From: an uncultured SAR324 cluster bacterium
GTDB lineage: Bacteria > SAR324 > NAC60-12
NCBI GenBank assembly: GCA_905182865.1
Contig: CAJJCY010000004.1
Coordinates: 620,001-684,000 of the forward strand
Direction: 5' to 3'
DNA: 64,000 nt
Shown here: positions 24,228-33,937 of the stretch, piece by piece
Numbering within the stretch: position 1 is the first letter of the stretch
Layout of the letters: every line of letters begins with the position of its first letter
Position numbers and translations under genes: made by a program
Notes under the pieces: model-generated
What the model saw: the letters and a program-made list of their open reading frames with translations, nothing else
Database searches by the model: none
Told to the model about the DNA's origin: nothing

Positions 24228-24891
24228 CTAAACTACCAAACCAGGATTTTTTCTCAATTACGGTAACGGACGGCTGCGATCTTAAAACTGTGTCCACACC
24301 TTCACCCCAGTACACGGCATAATGACTCACGTCCCGCTCATCCCAGGCACGTGTTATGCGTATTTCACCTTGGACTCTATTACCTTCCTTTCCTGTTTGT
24401 TTAAATAATATTTTTTTGGGCTTACTGTTAGGAACTCCTTTGTCTATCAAACTAAGACTGAACTTTTCAGTTTCTTCTCCATTTTCAAGACGGACATAGA
24501 GTAAAAAGTGAGTTGCGCCTGGAGGAACTCGTGTTGCTTTAAACTGGATTCGCATCCGGCTTCCAGACTCAGCTGAGGGCAGGACCACAATCGGCCGGAA
24601 CATTCCTAGACGCTGATGAGGATTATTTCCCCAATGCAATACAAATTTAGATATTTTTCCGGATATTTTGGCTGGAATGACTTTGTCTGGAACAGTGATA
24701 ATCAAATCTCCACTGAGCCATCCTCCACGTGAATCGTTGTCACTGAATTCTAGCAGCGCCATTTCTTCCGCAAACAAGATCCCGTGTAAACTCAGACCTA
24801 AAATGTGGAGCAACAATATGACTTTCCAGCAAAATGAAAGCACTGACTTGTGTTCTCGCTTTCTCCAAAAGTCTGGAGGAGTGAAAAACAT
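24124..24891 (-). CDS. N-terminal part of the frameshifted barrel-protein gene
   Basis: ATG 24891 lies five bases from the TGA of the giant gene (TGAGCTATATG), which implies translational coupling. The N-terminus has a signal sequence (CWKVILLLHILGLSLHGILF). Two beta-sandwich-like modules follow: ISGKISKFVLHWGNNPHQR with PPGATHFLLYVRLENGEE, then GEIRITRAWDERDVSHYAVYW. Together the three frames would make a ~680-residue protein with an N-terminal periplasmic repeat region and a C-terminal outer-membrane barrel. Reading stops being meaningful after about 24226. Confidence 0.6.
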   Translation of the reverse strand: MFFTPPDFWRKREHKSVLSFCWKVILLLHILGLSLHGILFAEEMALLEFSDNDSRGGWLSGDLIITVPDKVIPAKISGKISKFVLHWGNNPHQRLGMFRPIVVLPSAESGSRMRIQFKATRVPPGATHFLLYVRLENGEETEKFSLSLIDKGVPNSKPKKILFKQTGKEGNRVQGEIRITRAWDERDVSHYAVYWGEGVDTVLRSQPSVTVIEKKSWFGSLVAQLQAPWRREHIDRGNRCSFASCGYSYDSFQQE

Positions 24892-24896
24892 ATAGC

Positions 24897-27800
24897 TCAA
24901 AATGCAGGAGGTTCTGCAAATGAGAGACTAGTTGGAACGCCACTGACACTAAGACGTACCCAATATCCCTGACCTTTCTCTACGAAACTGAAAGTATCGT
25001 AGCCCTCAGTTGACAATTCCTGAGCAACAGAAGTTTTTGGGGAGTATGCCAGCCATTTGCTATTCTCATCATCCCACTTCCAAACTGAGTGGACACGGTC
25101 ATACGATCCGGAATAGTCATAAGTTGATGATGTTGAATCACCCTCTGGTGGAGCACATGCCACAACAAACATAATTATGCCAGCTACAGAAAACAACTGC
25201 CAGGCAGGAATCCGGAGAAGAATGTTTTGAGACTGTGAACTGTTTCTAAGCTGAGTTTGTCTTCGGTACAACATCAAACTAGCTGAAGCAAGTAGCAGCA
25301 CTACCATCAAAAGCGCAATCCGTGAAGATTGTCCAAACTCGTTTACTGCAATTTCAAATTCTAAATTCGAAATTTGCAACCCTGAGGGCGGCCCGTTTCC
25401 TCCGGAATTTTCAATAAAACCCAAAGTATTGGATTCATCTTCTGAAGTTTGATCAAAATTTGCAGCCTGAGTTATTTCTTCAACCGTGATCTTTTTTGAG
25501 GTTCCAGCAATATTCCATTCTGAAGTCATACTGCTCAATTGTGGTAAAGATGTATATCCTCCATAATTAGCCACTTCCAAATTTACAGGATTAACAGGTG
25601 CATTCAATTCAACCCAAAATCCCTCTCCGGCTTCAATACTTGATGTTAACTCAGTATATCCTTTATCAGTGTAGACAGTTTTGTTGTCACTGCTTGTGTA
25701 AAATTGCCATGCTCCGTTCCGGCGTGCCCAGACAGCTTTGTAACTGCTGAATTGGCTTTCAAAACTTGCTGGAGCAATCGAGGTGTAAGCTGGCAGTGAA
25801 ACCAGATTTCGTGAACCGCTCATTGTTATGGAAGCCGGTGTACTTTTTACAGATACAGTACTGCTCAAAGCAGTTGGCAGTGCGTCGCCAATACGCAGGT
25901 CCGCGGTTCCAGCAGACAAGCTCACGGTAGTTGTATTGTCATACGCATTTTCCAGAACGAGAGTTGCACCTGCTGATGCTGACTGGACATAAACCGGTTT
26001 GCCTGAAGTTGAGTCAACACCGACCCACTGCCCGGTCGTCGCATATTCAGAGGAAACTCCGTCACGTTGTGAAGTCCGTAACGAAGAACTTCTTTTTGAG
26101 CTATTTCGCGAACTTCCTGAAGTAGTCAAAGGTATTGTAACAACCAACTTACCTGATTCCTGACTGACCGTTCCTCCTGCCCCAACTTCAGGGAAAATCT
26201 GCTTCACATTCGAGGATACAGTGGTAATTGTTGGAATCATCAAGCCTTCACTGTTTAAGGTAACACTGCTGGTCATACTGGTACTTGGCGCAAATGCAGA
26301 TGTTACTACACGATTTTTACTAAGTGAAATAGTTGAACCTGTTGCTGCCTTCAAAGTGCTATCGGAGACACTTGTACCCTGCGCTTGAATAGTCGTGTTA
26401 ATGTTGTTGGTCGTGCTTATGATCGTACGGCTCACTCCATCATTTCCTGTTTCCGCAGAAGATGTGCTGATCACTTTCCCACTCTTAACCTGCAGGTTCA
26501 TGCTGATAGAAGAACTGAAAGTAGTTTTGCTTGTTCCTGCATCAAAACTGGTAGACGAGATTCCATCGCTTCCAAGAGAAGCGGCAAGTGTTCCTAGTGT
26601 TCCTTCTGTAACTGCCATGCTTGCCGTCACACCGCTGCTAGTATCAATTGCCACTGACAGTCCCGAGTCTGTACTTAAAGTTGATTTGCTTCCTGAACTG
26701 CCATCAGCATTTGCTGTCCTTCCGGATCCACCACTATAGGACATTTCAATTTGAGTTGAACCGTCCGGACTTAGTGTGCTAACCACCTGGGTTGTTATTC
26801 CACTTGTAGAGTCAGTAGAAGCAGGCATAGAAATACTTGAAGTACCATCGGTTGCAATAGTAACTTCTGAGCCCTTGGGTGCTTTTAGATTTGGCCCTAT
26901 ACCATTAGTAGAAACACCTACTGTTACTGCTCCGTCTGAACTTATATTTGTAGTTAGAAATACATTACCGTCCAACTCCTTTGAAATACTGAGTGAGGCA
27001 TCCTTGTTCATGTTTAAGTCTATTCCAAGAGGCAAATTAACCTTGGTTGTAGTTGTGATTTGCTCACCAGAACTATTGTCTTCTGTTTTCAGTGAACTAG
27101 ACGCCGTCCCATCAAGATTCATAGCAACACCCAAGGTTGTTATAAATGTACTAGTGCCAGAAATCAATTGGAGATTTTTCGAACCATCACTTAAAGTTTC
27201 CTCATTATCCAAAGTAATATCTTCTGGATATTTGGGTTCAATTCCTCCGCTTACAACTGCTGTAATTTCCTTGACCGGTTCAATCGTAATTGAAGTGGAA
27301 CCGTAGGATGCAGTTTTGTCATCATCAATCACTTCCAGTCCGAACAACATCACTGTTGTCTCACTAATATCCGGTCCAGTAAAATAAGCAATACTTTCGC
27401 TCTCTCTTGTTAGAGTAACATCGGTGCGTTGACCAATATATTTCCATTTGAATGCCACAATGCGTCCAGTCGGATCCGGATCATATGACGCTGAACCATC
27501 AAGAATTACCCGTGTCTTTTCATTAACTTTTTGATCAGCACCAATCTGTACTATTGGGCTCACACCTTTTTGCAGGTCATCGTTGATATTGGTGAAAGTA
27601 TATTTGAACGCATGGGTCTTGATGGCTGAAGTCGAAGCATAATTAGTATCAATTGAATCTGTGTATCCAAGAATACGTACCCGGACATCATAATCCGATA
27701 CATCATCATCTTCACCTGTGATTGTCACTTCCTGAACACGATTCCATGTACTTGGAGTAAAAGATAATAAATAATTGTTTAGAGTAGCCTCTGACAAATC

Positions 27801-28382
27801 TGAACTACTCAAAATTACTTGAACATCGTTGAGAGGACGGCTGAGTAATTTGACTGCAAGAGTGGCCGTTTTGCGCTCACCTGAAGATTCAGAGAGCATC
27901 CAGTTAGCGCTGGTTACTTTTCTGTAAAGACCATGAGTATTAAAACCGTATGCTCCTGTTTCTATAAAACCAGTACAATTTATTAAACAATCAACTCCAC
28001 CAGCTGTGCTGATTGAACCGGCTGTACCTGAAGTGATGGAAAGAGTAATGTATGAGACTTGACTGCTATCAGTCATGCTCAAGTCTGGCTCACCATCAAT
28101 TTCTATGAATGCGATCCCAATACCATCATCAGAGGTCAATAGTGTCTCATCCAGCATCATAAATGCATTCTCGCTAAATATAGAAGTTTGATCATGGGCT
28201 AATTTAATTGCACCTCCTGTGCTCTCTAAAAGACCATTACTCATGGTCAAAGCACTCAACAATATCAAATCTGCTTCTCCAGTTGAAATTCCCTCTGTGC
28301 TTGCGTCAATTGTGATGGCATTTTGTACAGTAAGATCACTGGTTGAACTTCCCAAAGTTAAAGTGAAATTATTTAAATTCAA
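24897..28382 (-). CDS. C-terminal segment of the giant protein (1161 residues, intact)
   Basis: This is the longest clean segment. In order: a last beta-helix unit; a strand module (VQVILSSSDLSEATLNN...VTITGEDDD); a PKD-like domain near 27290-27600 (RVILDGSASYDPDPTGRIV, FGLEVIDDD); ~500 Ser/Thr-rich residues of alternating strands; a module with AVWARRNGAWQFY and IEAGEGFWVEL (~25770-25610); a membrane helix IALLMVVLLLASASLMLYRR (~25330); a second hydrophobic stretch ending FVVAC (lipobox-like, ~25160); and a second module with SVWKWDDENSKWLAY and VEKGQGYWVRL. TGA at 24897-24899 overlaps the leader of the barrel gene. A TTG before the lipobox could in principle start a separate 99-residue lipoprotein, but no clear ribosome site is visible. 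Confidence 0.75.
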   Translation of the reverse strand: MNLNNFTLTLGSSTSDLTVQNAITIDASTEGISTGEADLILLSALTMSNGLLESTGGAIKLAHDQTSIFSENAFMMLDETLLTSDDGIGIAFIEIDGEPDLSMTDSSQVSYITLSITSGTAGSISTAGGVDCLINCTGFIETGAYGFNTHGLYRKVTSANWMLSESSGERKTATLAVKLLSRPLNDVQVILSSSDLSEATLNNYLLSFTPSTWNRVQEVTITGEDDDVSDYDVRVRILGYTDSIDTNYASTSAIKTHAFKYTFTNINDDLQKGVSPIVQIGADQKVNEKTRVILDGSASYDPDPTGRIVAFKWKYIGQRTDVTLTRESESIAYFTGPDISETTVMLFGLEVIDDDKTASYGSTSITIEPVKEITAVVSGGIEPKYPEDITLDNEETLSDGSKNLQLISGTSTFITTLGVAMNLDGTASSSLKTEDNSSGEQITTTTKVNLPLGIDLNMNKDASLSISKELDGNVFLTTNISSDGAVTVGVSTNGIGPNLKAPKGSEVTIATDGTSSISMPASTDSTSGITTQVVSTLSPDGSTQIEMSYSGGSGRTANADGSSGSKSTLSTDSGLSVAIDTSSGVTASMAVTEGTLGTLAASLGSDGISSTSFDAGTSKTTFSSSISMNLQVKSGKVISTSSAETGNDGVSRTIISTTNNINTTIQAQGTSVSDSTLKAATGSTISLSKNRVVTSAFAPSTSMTSSVTLNSEGLMIPTITTVSSNVKQIFPEVGAGGTVSQESGKLVVTIPLTTSGSSRNSSKRSSSLRTSQRDGVSSEYATTGQWVGVDSTSGKPVYVQSASAGATLVLENAYDNTTTVSLSAGTADLRIGDALPTALSSTVSVKSTPASITMSGSRNLVSLPAYTSIAPASFESQFSSYKAVWARRNGAWQFYTSSDNKTVYTDKGYTELTSSIEAGEGFWVELNAPVNPVNLEVANYGGYTSLPQLSSMTSEWNIAGTSKKITVEEITQAANFDQTSEDESNTLGFIENSGGNGPPSGLQISNLEFEIAVNEFGQSSRIALLMVVLLLASASLMLYRRQTQLRNSSQSQNILLRIPAWQLFSVAGIIMFVVACAPPEGDSTSSTYDYSGSYDRVHSVWKWDDENSKWLAYSPKTSVAQELSTEGYDTFSFVEKGQGYWVRLSVSGVPTSLSFAEPPAF

Positions 28383-28409
28383 TGTTACAAATACAAAGCT
28401 TAATGCACA

Positions 28410-28817
28410 TCACTTGTCAATTTTGATGCTGTCTTTCAATTCCAAATCTGTTTGTGAAATAGTCAGAGTTCCGCCAGATTTCAGGAAATCTTTACTCAAA
28501 ACCCAAGTACCTCCTGTGCTGCCAAGTAAACCTTGACTCATGTTCAAAGAACTCAACAAGATCAAATCTGCTTCTCCAGTCAATATACCCTCTGTGCTTG
28601 CGTCAATGGTAATGGCATTTTGTACAGTAAGATCACTGGTTGAACTTCCCAAAGTCAAGGCATAATCATTTAAATTCAGATTAACAAAGTTTAATGCCTC
28701 ATCGCTTGTCAATGTGCTGTTGTCTGCTAATTTCAAATCTGTTTGTGAAATAGTTAGTGTTCCACTCGATGTGAACCGACGACAGGCCGTTTCTCGAAAT
28801 CTCCACCCAAAACCCAA
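28410..28817 (-). CDS. Giant-protein segment, beta-helix unit
   Basis: It contains SGTLTISQTDLKLADNSTLT and IDASTEGILTGEADLILLSS. It ends out of frame after DSIKIDK, where the next copy should read STLTSDxALSFVNLNLN; small deletions and insertions near 28390-28420 break it from the C-terminal segment. The first 15 residues are out-of-frame shadow. Confidence 0.5.
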   Translation of the reverse strand: MGFGWRFRETACRRFTSSGTLTISQTDLKLADNSTLTSDEALNFVNLNLNDYALTLGSSTSDLTVQNAITIDASTEGILTGEADLILLSSLNMSQGLLGSTGGTWVLSKDFLKSGGTLTISQTDLELKDSIKIDK

Positions 28818-29089
28818 GTACTTCCGCTAAGATCCAATTCCCCGGATCCGGAAAGCCTACCTCCTGCAAGCAAAGAAACCTCTCCACTTGTAGAAGTTAC
28901 ACTTCCTTCACCGTCGATTTTAAGAAACGTATTCAAAATTAAATCCGCTCCGCCAGTAGATATACCCTCTGTGGTTGTGCTGATAGTTAAAGGATTTATT
29001 ACAGTAAGATCACTGGTTGCACTTCCCAAGGTCAAGGTTTTATCATTTAAATTCAGATTCACAAAGCTTAATGCCTCATCACTTGTCAA
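28754..29089 (-). CDS. Giant-protein segment, beta-helix unit
   Basis: It encodes TSDEALSFVNLNLNDKTLTL and GGRLSGSGELDLSGSTWVLG. It runs out of frame after GGDFEKRPVV near 28785, where other copies read GGDFVKSSGTLTISQTDL. Confidence 0.5.
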   Translation of the reverse strand: MTSDEALSFVNLNLNDKTLTLGSATSDLTVINPLTISTTTEGISTGGADLILNTFLKIDGEGSVTSTSGEVSLLAGGRLSGSGELDLSGSTWVLGGDFEKRPVVGSHRVEH

Positions 29090-29403
29090 TGTGCTGGTGC
29101 CTTATCCAATTTCAAATCTGTTTGTGAAATAGTCAGAGTTCCGCTAGATTTCACGAAATCTCCACCCAAAACCCACCCGTCCTCCTGTACTTCCGCTAAC
29201 ATCCAATTTCCTGTTCCGGAAAGCTGACCTCCTCCTGACAAAGAAACAATTCCACCTGTAGAGTCACGTCTCCAGCACTCAATCAAAGACTCAAAATAAA
29301 TCAGCTCCTCCAGTCGAAATACCCTCTGTGCTTGCGTCAATGAGTGATGGCATTTTGTACAGTAAGATCGCTGGTTGGACTTCCCAAAGTCAAGTAAAAT
29401 CAT
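29086..29403 (-). CDS. Giant-protein segment, beta-helix unit
   Basis: Only the second half is in the coding frame: STGGIVSLSGGGQLSGTGN then GWVLGGDFVKSSGTLTISQT. The first ~50 residues are a shifted reading of the STEGISTGEADL unit. Confidence 0.45.
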   Translation of the reverse strand: MILLDFGKSNQRSYCTKCHHSLTQAQRVFRLEELIYFESLIECWRRDSTGGIVSLSGGGQLSGTGNWMLAEVQEDGWVLGGDFVKSSGTLTISQTDLKLDKAPAH

Positions 29404-30967
29404 TTAAATTCAGATTCACAAAGCTTAATGCCTCATCACTTGTCAATGTGCTGTTGTCTACAATTTCAAGATCTGTTTGTGAAATAGTCAGAGTTCCGCT
29501 CGATTTCACGAAATCTCCACCCAAACCCAAAGTACTTCCGCTAACATCCAATTTTCCTGTTCCGGAAAGCTGACCTCCTCCTGAAAAATTAATAGTTCCA
29601 CCAGTAGAGATCACACCTCCAATACTTATATCTTGAAATGCAAGCAAACTTAAATCGGCTGCACCAGTCATCACCCGCTCGTTTGAATTGTCCAAGATCA
29701 AAGCCGATGATACCTGCAGATCTGAACTTACTGAACCAAGTGTCAGTGTTAGGTTATTTAGATTTAGATGATTAAAACTAAGAGCTGAATCACTGGTAAT
29801 AGTCAGATCCACTAATAAATCAAGCGTGGCAGATGAACTTAAAAGATTGCCGCCACTTTTCGTGTAGTCAGCCCCCAGGTAGAGAGTACTTACACCCAGA
29901 TCAAACTCTGACGATCCCGACTGTGTCCCACCTTGCCTGAAAATTAGTTCCCCACTAGTTGATTCAAGTTTACCTTGCGCAAGTGTAAAATCTCCTTCGA
30001 CTGTCAAATCCGCTTCTCCAGTAGAAATACCCTCTGTGCTTGCGTCAATGGTGATGGCATTTATTACAGTAAGATCACTGGTTGAACTTCCCAAAGTCAA
30101 TTTAAAATCATTTAAATTCAGATTAACAAAGCTTAATGCCACATCACTTGTCAATGTGCTGTTGCCAGACAATGCCAAGTTTGTTTGTGAAATAGTCAGA
30201 GTTCCGCTCGATTTCACGAAATCTCCACCCAAACTCCAGGTACTTTCGCTGACATCCAATTTTCCTGTTCCGGAAAGCTGACCTCCTCCTGAAAAATTAA
30301 TAGTTCCACCAGTAGAGATCACTCCTCCATCACTGATATCAAGAGATCCAAGTGAAACAAAATCGGCTGCTCCAGTCATCACCCACTCGTTTGAATTGTC
30401 CAAGATCAAAGCCGATGATACCTGCAGATCTGAACTTTCTGAACCCAGTGTCAGTGTTAGGTTATTTAGATTTAGCTGATTAAAACTAAGAGCTGAATCA
30501 CTGGTAATAGCCAGATCCACTAATAAATCAAGCGTGGCAGATGAACTTAAAAGATTGCCGCCACTTTTCGTGTAGTCAGCACCCAGGTAGAGAATACTTA
30601 CACCCAAGTCAAACTCAAACGATCCGGACTGACTTCCTCCTTTCCTGAGAATTAGTGTACCACTAGTTGATTTCAGTTTACCATTTGCAAGCGTCACATC
30701 ACCTTCGACAGTTAGATCCGCATCTCCAGTGTTTAAGAATGCATCCGTGTCCTGCAATGACAAACTATCACTTAGAACTAAATCACTAGTATCTGAACCG
30801 AGTGAAAGTCTGCTATCACCCAACTCAACTGTTTTGGCAGAAATAGCACTGTTGCTGGTTATGTTCAAATTACTCAGGACTGTAATGGAGGTACCGGATG
30901 TTTGCAGTGTTCCTCCGGTTTTATTCAAATCAGCATTCAACCTGAGTGTACTGTTGTCTATGTCCAA
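29390..30967 (-). CDS. Giant-protein segment, regular beta-helix repeats (525 residues)
   Basis: It holds two long near-identical repeats of ~215 residues, each containing SGTLILRKGGSQSGS/FRQGGTQSGS, YLGADYTKSGGNLLSSSATL and LNLNNLTLTLGSxSSDLQVS. It connects to the next segment upstream across one inserted A (ACTAGGCGG near 30952); removing it gives the expected QTGGELDIDNSTLRL. Confidence 0.7.
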   Translation of the reverse strand: MDIDNSTLRLNADLNKTGGTLQTSGTSITVLSNLNITSNSAISAKTVELGDSRLSLGSDTSDLVLSDSLSLQDTDAFLNTGDADLTVEGDVTLANGKLKSTSGTLILRKGGSQSGSFEFDLGVSILYLGADYTKSGGNLLSSSATLDLLVDLAITSDSALSFNQLNLNNLTLTLGSESSDLQVSSALILDNSNEWVMTGAADFVSLGSLDISDGGVISTGGTINFSGGGQLSGTGKLDVSESTWSLGGDFVKSSGTLTISQTNLALSGNSTLTSDVALSFVNLNLNDFKLTLGSSTSDLTVINAITIDASTEGISTGEADLTVEGDFTLAQGKLESTSGELIFRQGGTQSGSSEFDLGVSTLYLGADYTKSGGNLLSSSATLDLLVDLTITSDSALSFNHLNLNNLTLTLGSVSSDLQVSSALILDNSNERVMTGAADLSLLAFQDISIGGVISTGGTINFSGGGQLSGTGKLDVSGSTLGLGGDFVKSSGTLTISQTDLEIVDNSTLTSDEALSFVNLNLNDFT

Positions 30968-33023
30968 CTCTCCGCCTAGTTTGATTCAGTCCGCCGCCAA
31001 ATGTAAGCGTGCCCTCAGATGAGTAGAGGCCACCGTTATCTACACTCAGTAATCCGTTCAGTGTCAAATCTGCGGACTGGGAGTGTATTTTTTCATCTAC
31101 TCCATCCAATGTAATTGCATCACTCACAGTCAAATCTGTTGTTTCAGAACCGAGTGTGATTGTTTTATCATTCAAATTAAGTGTTTTCACAGAAACAGGA
31201 GTGTTGCTAGTCAAAGAAAGACTTTCAGTCAACTCGAGGATTGTTCCATCACCTGTCGACGTCAGAATTCCGGCTGTTTTAATATAATTGTCTCCTAGTT
31301 TTAGCATACTGTCAGAAACATCCAAACTACCTCCTGATTGCCCAGCTCCTTTTTCAAATGAGACTATTCCACCAGTTGAGGAAAGCAGCCCATCTTCCAA
31401 TATGAAGCCGCCTTGCAAGGTTAAATCTGCAAGCCCTGTTTTGATTTGTTTACCTGAATTATCTAATGTCAGGTTATCCGTCACAGTCAAATCACTGTCT
31501 TCAGACGCTAGAGTAAGAAGATGGTTGTTCAAAGTCAGTGTTTTTGTTGCGATTGCAGTGTCACTTGAATAATTGGTGTCATCACTCAGAGTCCAAGCAA
31601 CATTGTCCCAGGACATTGTACCCCCTGTTTTGATTAGAGTTCCCTGAGTTTCCCATTGATTATCTATGTATGCCAACGTTGCCGAATTGGCAATTTTAAT
31701 TTCACTATTATCCCCCCACTTGCTGATAGATGATTGAAATGTTACTGACTGTTTTGCATCCAACAGATTGTTAGTTGTAAAATCAAAGACTCCACTGACT
31801 TCAGTGCCATCAGAATTTAAGACAAACTGGCTTTGATTATTAAATGTTACAGTTCCACCCAGCGCCAAAACCCCTTTTTCTCCAGAAACTGTCATTGTTT
31901 TTTGGCTTGGTACTGAAAAAGAATTTGACAAACTAAGCTCTGTTTTTTCTGACAATTTCAGATTAGAATTTCCTGCATGATCAAGGTTTTCAACCAAAAT
32001 TTTTGATAATTTTCCGTCGCCGTCATTTCCAATGTTGTCACCAGAACATATAGAATCTTCGTTCTTATCAATTTCCAGAACAGCATTGGTAACAATTTGA
32101 CCAAAGGCAAGGTGAGAAAGTGTTGTTGCATTATCTGCCAGTCTAAGTGTTCCGCCATCTTCATTCATGGTTAGTGAATTATTATCCCAACTCGAAAAAC
32201 GTCCACCGCCTTGTATTGCCAGCGTCATGTCATTTACATTAAGCGGATTTGTTCCCTGGTAAGTCAATACTGCTTCTGGGGCAATGAAAATTAAGGAGTC
32301 TGCGCGATGCCGAATATTTCCAATAAGTGTAGTGTTATCAGTAATACACATTATACCTTGGTTTAAATTAATATTGGCAGTCACAGTTCCATTGAAATTC
32401 ATAGCTCCATTTAAATTGAACGTGAGCCCTCCTATAGAATCAAAGATGGTATTGCCTGTCATAACTATCTGACCTTCAAAATCAATATCAATCTCGTCCT
32501 CCACACTAACATTTATATCATGCATAGTTAAAACGTCATTTGCTGTGGCCTGGCCAAGTATTTGAACTTTGAGCCAGCCTCCATTTCCATCGCCAGTCAA
32601 TTGTGCTGGGGAATTCACGTTCAAATTTTCAACATTAAGCTCATAGGCATCATCAATAAAGGTCAACCCCATGTCTGCAAGCAGGTTCAAATTGGTAACA
32701 CTGGCGCCTGCACTTTCAACACGTATTCCCTTTCCAGCCGCACTATTTCCTGTTACTTCAATGAGAGCGATAGTTATGTCACCTGCAAGAATCAGCAAAC
32801 TTCCAGAATTGCTTAGCAGAATGGCGTTCGTATTCAAAAAAGTACCGCTACCCAGGAAAGTTAACTGATAATTAAGGAGATCAATGGCATTACCTCTGTA
32901 TTCCAAACTCACACCTTGGGCCACATCAACAGTAGTATTTCCTAATAAAACAATGTCTGAATCAATGATTGTGTGGTAGTCTACATCAAGCAAACTCCCA
33001 TCATTCAGTTCAAGTATTGCCAT
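30930..33023 (-). CDS. Giant-protein segment, least repetitive part (697 residues)
   Basis: A long open frame with diverged strands (LDVDYHTIIDSDIVLLGNTT, GKGIRVESAGASVTNLNLLA, MTLAIQGGGRFSSWDN), then two regular units (SDLTVTDNLTLDNSGKQIKT). Because it has few repeats it is unbroken, which supports the view that frame breaks elsewhere follow repeat content. Confidence 0.7.
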   Translation of the reverse strand: MAILELNDGSLLDVDYHTIIDSDIVLLGNTTVDVAQGVSLEYRGNAIDLLNYQLTFLGSGTFLNTNAILLSNSGSLLILAGDITIALIEVTGNSAAGKGIRVESAGASVTNLNLLADMGLTFIDDAYELNVENLNVNSPAQLTGDGNGGWLKVQILGQATANDVLTMHDINVSVEDEIDIDFEGQIVMTGNTIFDSIGGLTFNLNGAMNFNGTVTANINLNQGIMCITDNTTLIGNIRHRADSLIFIAPEAVLTYQGTNPLNVNDMTLAIQGGGRFSSWDNNSLTMNEDGGTLRLADNATTLSHLAFGQIVTNAVLEIDKNEDSICSGDNIGNDGDGKLSKILVENLDHAGNSNLKLSEKTELSLSNSFSVPSQKTMTVSGEKGVLALGGTVTFNNQSQFVLNSDGTEVSGVFDFTTNNLLDAKQSVTFQSSISKWGDNSEIKIANSATLAYIDNQWETQGTLIKTGGTMSWDNVAWTLSDDTNYSSDTAIATKTLTLNNHLLTLASEDSDLTVTDNLTLDNSGKQIKTGLADLTLQGGFILEDGLLSSTGGIVSFEKGAGQSGGSLDVSDSMLKLGDNYIKTAGILTSTGDGTILELTESLSLTSNTPVSVKTLNLNDKTITLGSETTDLTVSDAITLDGVDEKIHSQSADLTLNGLLSVDNGGLYSSEGTLTFGGGLNQTRRRVGHRQQYTQVEC

Positions 33024-33937
33024 TTATTCAAGCTATAATCCGGAGCACTGAACTGAAGGTTTCCTGTGAGTTTCAGTGTTTCAGTTAAACTCAAGATTCC
33101 CCCGCCGGCACCGATCATTTCCAACTTTTTGTCATGCGGAACTTGAAATTCTTTTGTCAGGCTTAGTTGTTTGCCGTTTGCCAAATCCATGCTTGCATTG
33201 TCTGCAAGAAATATTTCAGTTGAAATCGTAGTGTCTTCGTCCACATCCAGCAAACCATTATTGAAAACCAATTTGCCGTTGTCCAGAGTATTGTTTTGAG
33301 CGTTCAGTTTCAATATTCCTGAAAGTGTCAAGTTGTCGCCAATATTGATAGTTCCACCTCCAGAACCATAAAATTCCATTGTCTGGTCTGCAGGAACTTC
33401 AAATGTATCTGTCAGCGTCAAACTCTTTCCATCGGCAATGTCAATCCTTGATGATTTTGTCTGCAAAAATGTTTGAATGGTTGTGTTTTCATTTACATCA
33501 ATAAATCCGTTTGTCAAATTTTCTGAAACATATACTTTTTCTACTTTTCCAATCCCATCCAATTTCAATATACTTTCAGCACTTAGTGTTAAATTATCAG
33601 AATTGTAAAAAGTGCCTCCACCACTCATGGTCAGCGTGTTTGACCCCAGACTGAGAGGTGCTCCTGAATAAGTAAGTGTCTTATTAGCAAGTACATCTAT
33701 CGTTGTATCTCCTGACTGGGTCAGTGCACCCGATACTGTCAGCGACTTGTCTGCATCAAGAACACCGCCGCTCATCTCAACTGTGGAGGCAAGGGTTCCC
33801 GTCTCATCAAGTTTTATTGATCCGGCTGTTAATGTTATTGCTCCTGAGAGTGTCTTGCCGGATGCAATGGAAACCGGGGTTATATTGGAAACTGAAAGGC
33901 TAGTAATCGTAGAGTCGTTATCAACATCAACTCCCAA
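33005..33937 (-). CDS. Giant-protein segment (310 residues)
   Basis: It contains the first intact copy of the ~420-base tandem unit (SVSNITPVSIASGKTLSGAI ... LTYSGAPLSLGSNTLTMSGG) followed by three 'NITLxDTFEVPADQTMEF' type units. The end at 33005 overlaps the next segment by a frameshift within AILELNDG/QYLN. Confidence 0.65.
   Translation of the reverse strand: MGVDVDNDSTITSLSVSNITPVSIASGKTLSGAITLTAGSIKLDETGTLASTVEMSGGVLDADKSLTVSGALTQSGDTTIDVLANKTLTYSGAPLSLGSNTLTMSGGGTFYNSDNLTLSAESILKLDGIGKVEKVYVSENLTNGFIDVNENTTIQTFLQTKSSRIDIADGKSLTLTDTFEVPADQTMEFYGSGGGTINIGDNLTLSGILKLNAQNNTLDNGKLVFNNGLLDVDEDTTISTEIFLADNASMDLANGKQLSLTKEFQVPHDKKLEMIGAGGGILSLTETLKLTGNLQFSAPDYSLNKWQYLN

Noticed and set aside
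24740-25168. Short minus-strand frames across the end of the giant gene
   Set aside because: They are out-of-frame readings overlapping the well-supported C-terminal module and the leader of the barrel gene.
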